The notes beneath the pieces are model-generated. The model saw only the letters and a program-made list of their open reading frames with translations, did no database searches and had not been told where the DNA came from. From Bacteroidales bacterium UBA3856 (GTDB taxonomy: Bacteria > Bacteroidota > Bacteroidia > Bacteroidales > UBA932), in contig DGHE01000175.1 of the NCBI GenBank assembly GCA_002392525.1, positions 1-9,017 of the forward strand: a stretch of 9,017 nt of DNA, written 5' to 3'. Below, in pieces: positions 6,942-9,017 of the stretch. The position numbers and the translations under genes are program-made. The first letter of the stretch is position 1. Every line of letters begins with the position of its first letter.

Positions 6942-6949
6942 TATTTTTG
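6942..6949 (+). promoter_or_regulatory. -7 box of the acyltransferase operon, possibly leaderless
   Basis: TATTTTTG matches the TAnnTTTG consensus exactly and lies only 6 nt before ATG 6956. If used, transcription would start at or within a base or two of the start codon. No good TTTG -33 box is seen at the usual spacing; a TTTG at 6926-6929 is too close. Confidence 0.5.
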
Positions 6950-6955
6950 TAGGTT

Positions 6956-7990
6956 ATGAACAAACGAGTAGAATCTGTAGATGTCCTTCGGGGCCTTACC
7001 ATGGCCTTCATGCTCATCGTAGACAATCCAGGCGGACGCATGTTCGCTCCCTTCAACCATGCAACCTGGAACGGGTTCACCCCCACGGACTTTGTGTTCC
7101 CCACCTTCGTGTTCGTGATGGGTGTTTCCATGTTCCTGAGCCTTCGTAAACAGGAATTCAAACTTTCCTGGAAGGTGCTCAAACGCTTTCTCCTTATCCT
7201 TGGCATCGGCTGGCTGTGCAACTGGATCAGCAAGTGTGTCTGGGGCGGCGGCATCGTGGGCCTCGAAAACGTACGCCTGTCCGGCGTGCTGGTGCGCCTG
7301 GCCCTGTGCTATGGCCTGTCGGCCCTCATCGTATGTACGGTAAACCATAAATGGCTGGGCTGGGTGGCCGGCGCCATCCTCGCCGTCTATTCGGCCATCC
7401 TTCTTCTCGGAGACGGCTACGTCCACGGTCCGGAGAACATTCTGGCCCGGGTGGACACCGCTGTCCTCGGCCTTAACCACATGTATAAGTCCGACAACGG
7501 AGTAGACCCCGAAGGCCTGCTTTCCACTCTTCCGGCTGTGGCTCACACCCTTATCGGCTTCCTCATCGGCAAGTTCCTTGTGGAAAAAGATTTCCGCAAG
7601 ATGGACGCCGTGGGAACCCTCATGCTGGTGGGCGGTTTCCTCCTGGGATACCTGCTCCCCATTAACAAGAAGGTATGGTCTCCGTCCTTCGTGCTGGTGT
7701 GCTGCGGCGCTGCAACCCTGCTTCTGAGCCTTTTCCACTGGCTCATTGACGAAAAGGGCGTGTGGAAGCATACGGGCTTCTGGAAGGTGTTCGGCTCCAA
7801 CGCCATCCTGTGCTTCCTGCTGTGTGACGTCCTGGTCTGGACTATGCACGGAAGCGGCGCCTTCAAGGCCGTGATGGACTTCCTGGGCCGGAATGAATGG
7901 ACCTCGCTCCTTTATGCCGTAGCCGGCGTCATGCTCATCTACCTGATTGTCCTGCCCCTGTACAAGAGAAAAATCTTCATTAAACTATAG
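6956..7990 (+). CDS. NagX/HGSNAT-like membrane acyltransferase (DUF5009 type)
   Basis: This 344-residue polytopic membrane protein starts MNKRVESVDVLRGLTMAFML, the usual beginning of the NagX / heparan-alpha-glucosaminide N-acetyltransferase-like family. The family hallmark follows: DNPGG (23-27), NHATWNG with His35, then FTPTDFVFPTFVFVMG with Asp45. In the human enzyme an active-site His in an equivalent HAxWxG region takes part in moving the acetyl group from cytoplasmic acetyl-CoA to an amino sugar across the membrane. Several hydrophobic helices follow, and the tail is basic (KRKIFIKL). By family, the protein would modify a sugar at the inner membrane; the real substrate here is unknown. 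ATG 6956 gives the expected N-terminus. It faces away from feoAB, and the next gene starts 4 nt after its stop, so it probably heads a three-gene operon. Confidence 0.88.
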   Translation: MNKRVESVDVLRGLTMAFMLIVDNPGGRMFAPFNHATWNGFTPTDFVFPTFVFVMGVSMFLSLRKQEFKLSWKVLKRFLLILGIGWLCNWISKCVWGGGIVGLENVRLSGVLVRLALCYGLSALIVCTVNHKWLGWVAGAILAVYSAILLLGDGYVHGPENILARVDTAVLGLNHMYKSDNGVDPEGLLSTLPAVAHTLIGFLIGKFLVEKDFRKMDAVGTLMLVGGFLLGYLLPINKKVWSPSFVLVCCGAATLLLSLFHWLIDEKGVWKHTGFWKVFGSNAILCFLLCDVLVWTMHGSGAFKAVMDFLGRNEWTSLLYAVAGVMLIYLIVLPLYKRKIFIKL

Positions 7991-7994
7991 TACT

Positions 7995-8642
7995 ATGAAA
8001 AAAATCATCATTGGCGTGCTCTCTGCCGCCCTCTTCCTCATCGGAACCCAGTCCCATGCTCAGGTTATCGTGGGGGCCGGTTACCTTTTTGCCTCCGAAA
8101 AAACCAGCGGGATCGAGGGAACCACTCCTTACCATGGCTTCTACCTTGGAGCCGGTTACAACGTACATCTCGTGAAAGGCCTCAGCGTAATGCCCGGCCT
8201 GTATGTCAACTTCCTCGCCCACAGCGAAAGTGCCGACGCCGGCAGCGCCAAGGGCGGTGTCTTCCTCATGGGTACGGCCCGCGAGTTTGCCCTCGACCTC
8301 CCCATCAAGTTTAAGTATGCTTTTAACCTGGGTAACGAAAGAAGTATCTTTGCTTTCGCCGGTCCGGTGTTCCAGCTGGGCCTTTCCAATACCACTACCC
8401 TGAACGGTTCCGTCAACGTGGGCCCCATCCACTATGGCGGTGGCGAAAAAGTGAACAACTATGACTCCGAAAACGGAACCGCAAACCGTTTCAATATCTA
8501 CCTCGGCGGCGGCCTGGGTGTGCAGCTCGGAGACATTATCTTCCTGGCCGGCTACGACCACAACCTGCTGGACGTAGACAAGGTGAACGGTTATACCACC
8601 GGCCGTAACCAGCTCAAGGTGGGTATCTGTCTGGACTTTTAA
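7995..8642 (+). CDS. Outer-membrane beta-barrel protein
   Basis: This 215-residue protein starts at ATG 7995, where the signal peptide MKKIIIGVLSAALFLIGTQSHA begins, with cleavage before Gln23. The frame is open a little upstream (7947), but that part overlaps the previous gene and lacks signal character. The mature protein has alternating strands rich in Gly and aromatics (VIVGAGYLFAS, YHGFYLGAGYNVHLV, LSVMPGLYVNFLAH, LPIKFKYAFNL, SIFAFAGPVFQLGLS, FNIYLGGGLGVQLG, IIFLAGYDHNLLD) and ends LKVGICLDF with a terminal Phe, as expected for outer-membrane barrels. About 10 strands seem possible. It resembles the general 'outer membrane beta-barrel / porin family' proteins of Bacteroidota; no substrate can be assigned. 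It lies 4 nt after the acyltransferase gene and 10 nt before the antiporter gene. Confidence 0.85.
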   Translation: MKKIIIGVLSAALFLIGTQSHAQVIVGAGYLFASEKTSGIEGTTPYHGFYLGAGYNVHLVKGLSVMPGLYVNFLAHSESADAGSAKGGVFLMGTAREFALDLPIKFKYAFNLGNERSIFAFAGPVFQLGLSNTTTLNGSVNVGPIHYGGGEKVNNYDSENGTANRFNIYLGGGLGVQLGDIIFLAGYDHNLLDVDKVNGYTTGRNQLKVGICLDF

Positions 8643-8652
8643 TCTGTAGACC

Positions 8653-9017
8653 ATGGCCATCAACACCGAGCCGCAGCAGCACCGGGCTCCCAGCAGCCGC
8701 AAGATGAACGGCTGGCTGGCCCTGAGCCCGCTCTTTGTATTCCTTGCCGTCTATCTGGCCGGTTCGCTGGTGGCCCATGACTTTTACAAAGTACCGGTAG
8801 CAGCCGCATTCATCGTGGCGTCGGGCTATGCTCTCCTCATTACAAAGGGAGTAGACAAAACCGACGACAAAATCTCCATCTTCTCCGAGGGCGCCGGCAA
8901 CAAGAACGTCCTCATCATGATCTGGATCTTTGTGCTGGCAGGGGCTTTTGCCTCCACCGCCAAGGACATCGGTGCCATTGACGCCACGGTGAACGCGACG
9001 CTGCATATTCTGCCCGG
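8653..9017 (+). CDS. NhaC-type Na+/H+ antiporter (3' partial)
   Basis: Only the first 121 codons are present and the frame is open at the window edge. After a hydrophilic start (MAINTEPQQHRAPSSRK) come NGWLALSPLFVFLAVYLAGSL, DFYKVPVAAAFIVASGYALL, a charged loop (KGVDKTDDKISIFSEGAGNKN), and VLIMIWIFVLAGAFASTAKD followed by IGAIDATVNATLHILPG. The LSPLxVFL opening, DFYKVP, GAxNKN and the 'GAIDATVN' segment are what I recall of Bacteroides NhaC-family sodium/proton antiporters, inner-membrane proteins that export Na+ in exchange for protons. An internal ATG at 8704 (MNGWLALSPL) could also serve as start; I prefer 8653 because it leaves the normal short spacing to the preceding gene. The full family length is over 400 residues, so most of the gene lies outside. 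Confidence 0.85.
   Translation, partial: MAINTEPQQHRAPSSRKMNGWLALSPLFVFLAVYLAGSLVAHDFYKVPVAAAFIVASGYALLITKGVDKTDDKISIFSEGAGNKNVLIMIWIFVLAGAFASTAKDIGAIDATVNATLHILP

Noticed and set aside
6868..7254. N-terminal extension of FeoAB by 129 residues
   Set aside because: The extra part overlaps the divergent acyltransferase gene in antisense, lies upstream of the promoter, and has no FeoA-like sequence.
6923..7849. 308-codon minus-strand frame opposite the acyltransferase gene
   Set aside because: It is rich in His, Gln, Ala and Glu with no domain, whereas the plus strand gives a clear membrane protein family.

Overview
The window looks like a piece of a GC-rich Bacteroidales (Bacteroidota) chromosome. 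This rests on several signs. Promoter elements upstream of the feoAB-like gene and the gene facing it match the Bacteroidetes -7 consensus TAnnTTTG. Starts lack clear Shine-Dalgarno sequences. Almost every exported protein has a signal peptide cut just before Gln (A-x-A|Q). FeoA and FeoB are fused. The last gene starts like the NhaC-type antiporters of Bacteroides. No genus can be named from what is visible.

Region A (1-4102, + strand) is a tightly packed run of five genes, the first cut by the window edge. The spacings are 3 nt, a 17-nt overlap, 6 nt and 19 nt, so it reads as one operon. All five products carry an export signal or a hydrophobic N-terminus: an EF-hand/leucine-rich-like secreted protein, a small three-helix membrane protein, a short outer-membrane beta-barrel, a WG-repeat protein with an N-terminal Cys/His cluster, and a second large exported protein with faint WG-like segments. 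None has a known function. Together they could form an uncharacterised cell-envelope assembly.

Region B (4103-4437) is a convergent intergenic stretch. It holds a short minus-strand reading frame with genome-like codon use that may be a gene remnant. It also holds a perfect 17-bp inverted repeat that is well placed to be a bidirectional terminator for the + strand operon and for feoAB.

Region C (4438-6867, - strand) is one large gene, an 809-residue FeoA-FeoB fusion for ferrous iron import. The GTPase motifs and the conserved Cys-containing core motifs are all visible.

Region D (6868-6955) is an 88-bp divergent promoter region. Region E (6956-end, + strand) is a likely operon of three genes: a NagX/HGSNAT-like membrane acyltransferase, an outer-membrane beta-barrel protein, and the start of an NhaC-type Na+/H+ antiporter that runs off the window. 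I see no RNA genes, CRISPR arrays or intact mobile elements.
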